Source: CAVQBL01 sp963710715 (GTDB lineage Bacteria > Pseudomonadota > Gammaproteobacteria > DSM-16500). From it: a DNA stretch of 64,000 nt. Shown here in pieces: positions 63,932-64,000 of this stretch. The stretch spans positions 23,710 to 87,709 of the forward strand of contig CAVQBL010000008.1 in assembly GCA_963710715.1 (NCBI GenBank), read 5' to 3'. The stretch's first letter is position 1. Every line of letters begins with the position of its first letter. The position numbers and the translations under genes were made by a program. Below the pieces are notes generated by a model. The model did not search any database. It was not told where the DNA came from and saw only the letters and a list, made by a program, of their open reading frames with translations.

Positions 63932-64000
63932 ATGTGGTTTTTACGAGAAAATACGAAGCTTGTTTAAACCACTCAACATAATGGTTTACTTAACATAAAA
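63932..64000. repeat. Right terminal inverted repeat of RIT element
   Basis: Exact reverse complement of 60853-60921, ending at the last base of the window. The repeat and possibly the rest of istA continue beyond the edge. Confidence 0.9.

Larger units (their letters stand above)
60853..64000 (+). mobile_element. RIT element (recombinases in trio) inside istA
   Basis: Three overlapping same-strand tyrosine recombinase genes are enclosed by perfect 69-bp terminal inverted repeats at 60853-60921 and 63932-64000. This is the definition of RIT elements. The left junction cuts the istA reading frame. The element is at least 3148 bp; the right end coincides with the window edge, so the outermost bases may continue. 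Confidence 0.85.

Overview
The window reads as AT-rich gammaproteobacterial DNA of an intracellular or amoeba-associated lineage, most likely Legionellales (Legionellaceae, Coxiellaceae or Berkiella/Aquicella-like). This is inferred from many eukaryotic-type domains (ankyrin, TPR, LRR, SET, a C-terminal CaaX box), three KfrA-type coiled-coil DNA-binding proteins, several toxin-antitoxin loci and a very high load of frameshifted genes. No rRNA, tRNA, CRISPR array or replication origin was recognised, so chromosome versus large plasmid cannot be settled; housekeeping genes (pckA, csp, crcB) favour a chromosomal accessory region.

Layout. 1-3.3 kb: end of an ankyrin gene, then a decaying SOS cassette (LexA/UmuD-like repressor, broken Y-family polymerase, broken companion). 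3.3-10.1 kb (minus strand): methyltransferase, broken TPR gene, KfrA-like gene with a perfect inverted-repeat operator, a Zn-peptidase/ankyrin pair that looks like one split gene, and a cold-shock gene. 10.3-15.2 kb: HAD protein, decayed genes, a secreted glycoside-hydrolase-like protein. 15.2-19.8 kb: orphan HigA, truncated hyfB-like gene abutting pckA, a catalytically dead arsenate-reductase-like protein and a SET-domain protein. 19.9-24.1 kb: one minus-strand series kfrA-like, crcB, DUF190, anion permease, MFS. 24.2-29.4 kb: IS21-like remnant, excisionase-type antitoxin plus PIN toxin, VOC protein, a solenoid-repeat protein, serine hydrolase. 29.7-33.8 kb: GNAT, broken ABC exporter, aminoglycoside-phosphotransferase-like gene, GNAT stub, aberrant signal peptidase. 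33.9-36.8 kb is mostly gene remains.

37.0-43.3 kb looks like a defence or mobile module: HEPN-like protein, broken kfrA, tyrosine recombinase, and an 845-residue zinc-ribbon plus PD-(D/E)XK nuclease protein, followed by an inverted-repeat-bounded recombinase remnant. 43.4-52.4 kb is a candidate effector or surface-protein island (1363-residue lipase/RTX/TM protein, LRR protein, ANK-TPR-coiled-coil protein, ankyrin protein ending in a CaaX box). 52.8-57.0 kb holds a toxin-antitoxin pair, a broken Ada gene, an NTF2-like protein, an IS30 fragment whose reading frame ends in a second CaaX-like tail, and a serine hydrolase.

57.0-64.0 kb is a nested set of mobile elements: a Tn3-family transposon (tyrosine recombinase plus 5' part of tnpA) interrupted by an IS21-family element (istB, istA), whose istA is interrupted by a trio of overlapping tyrosine recombinases between perfect 69-bp terminal inverted repeats, i.e. 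a RIT (recombinases in trio) element; the right repeat ends exactly at the window edge.
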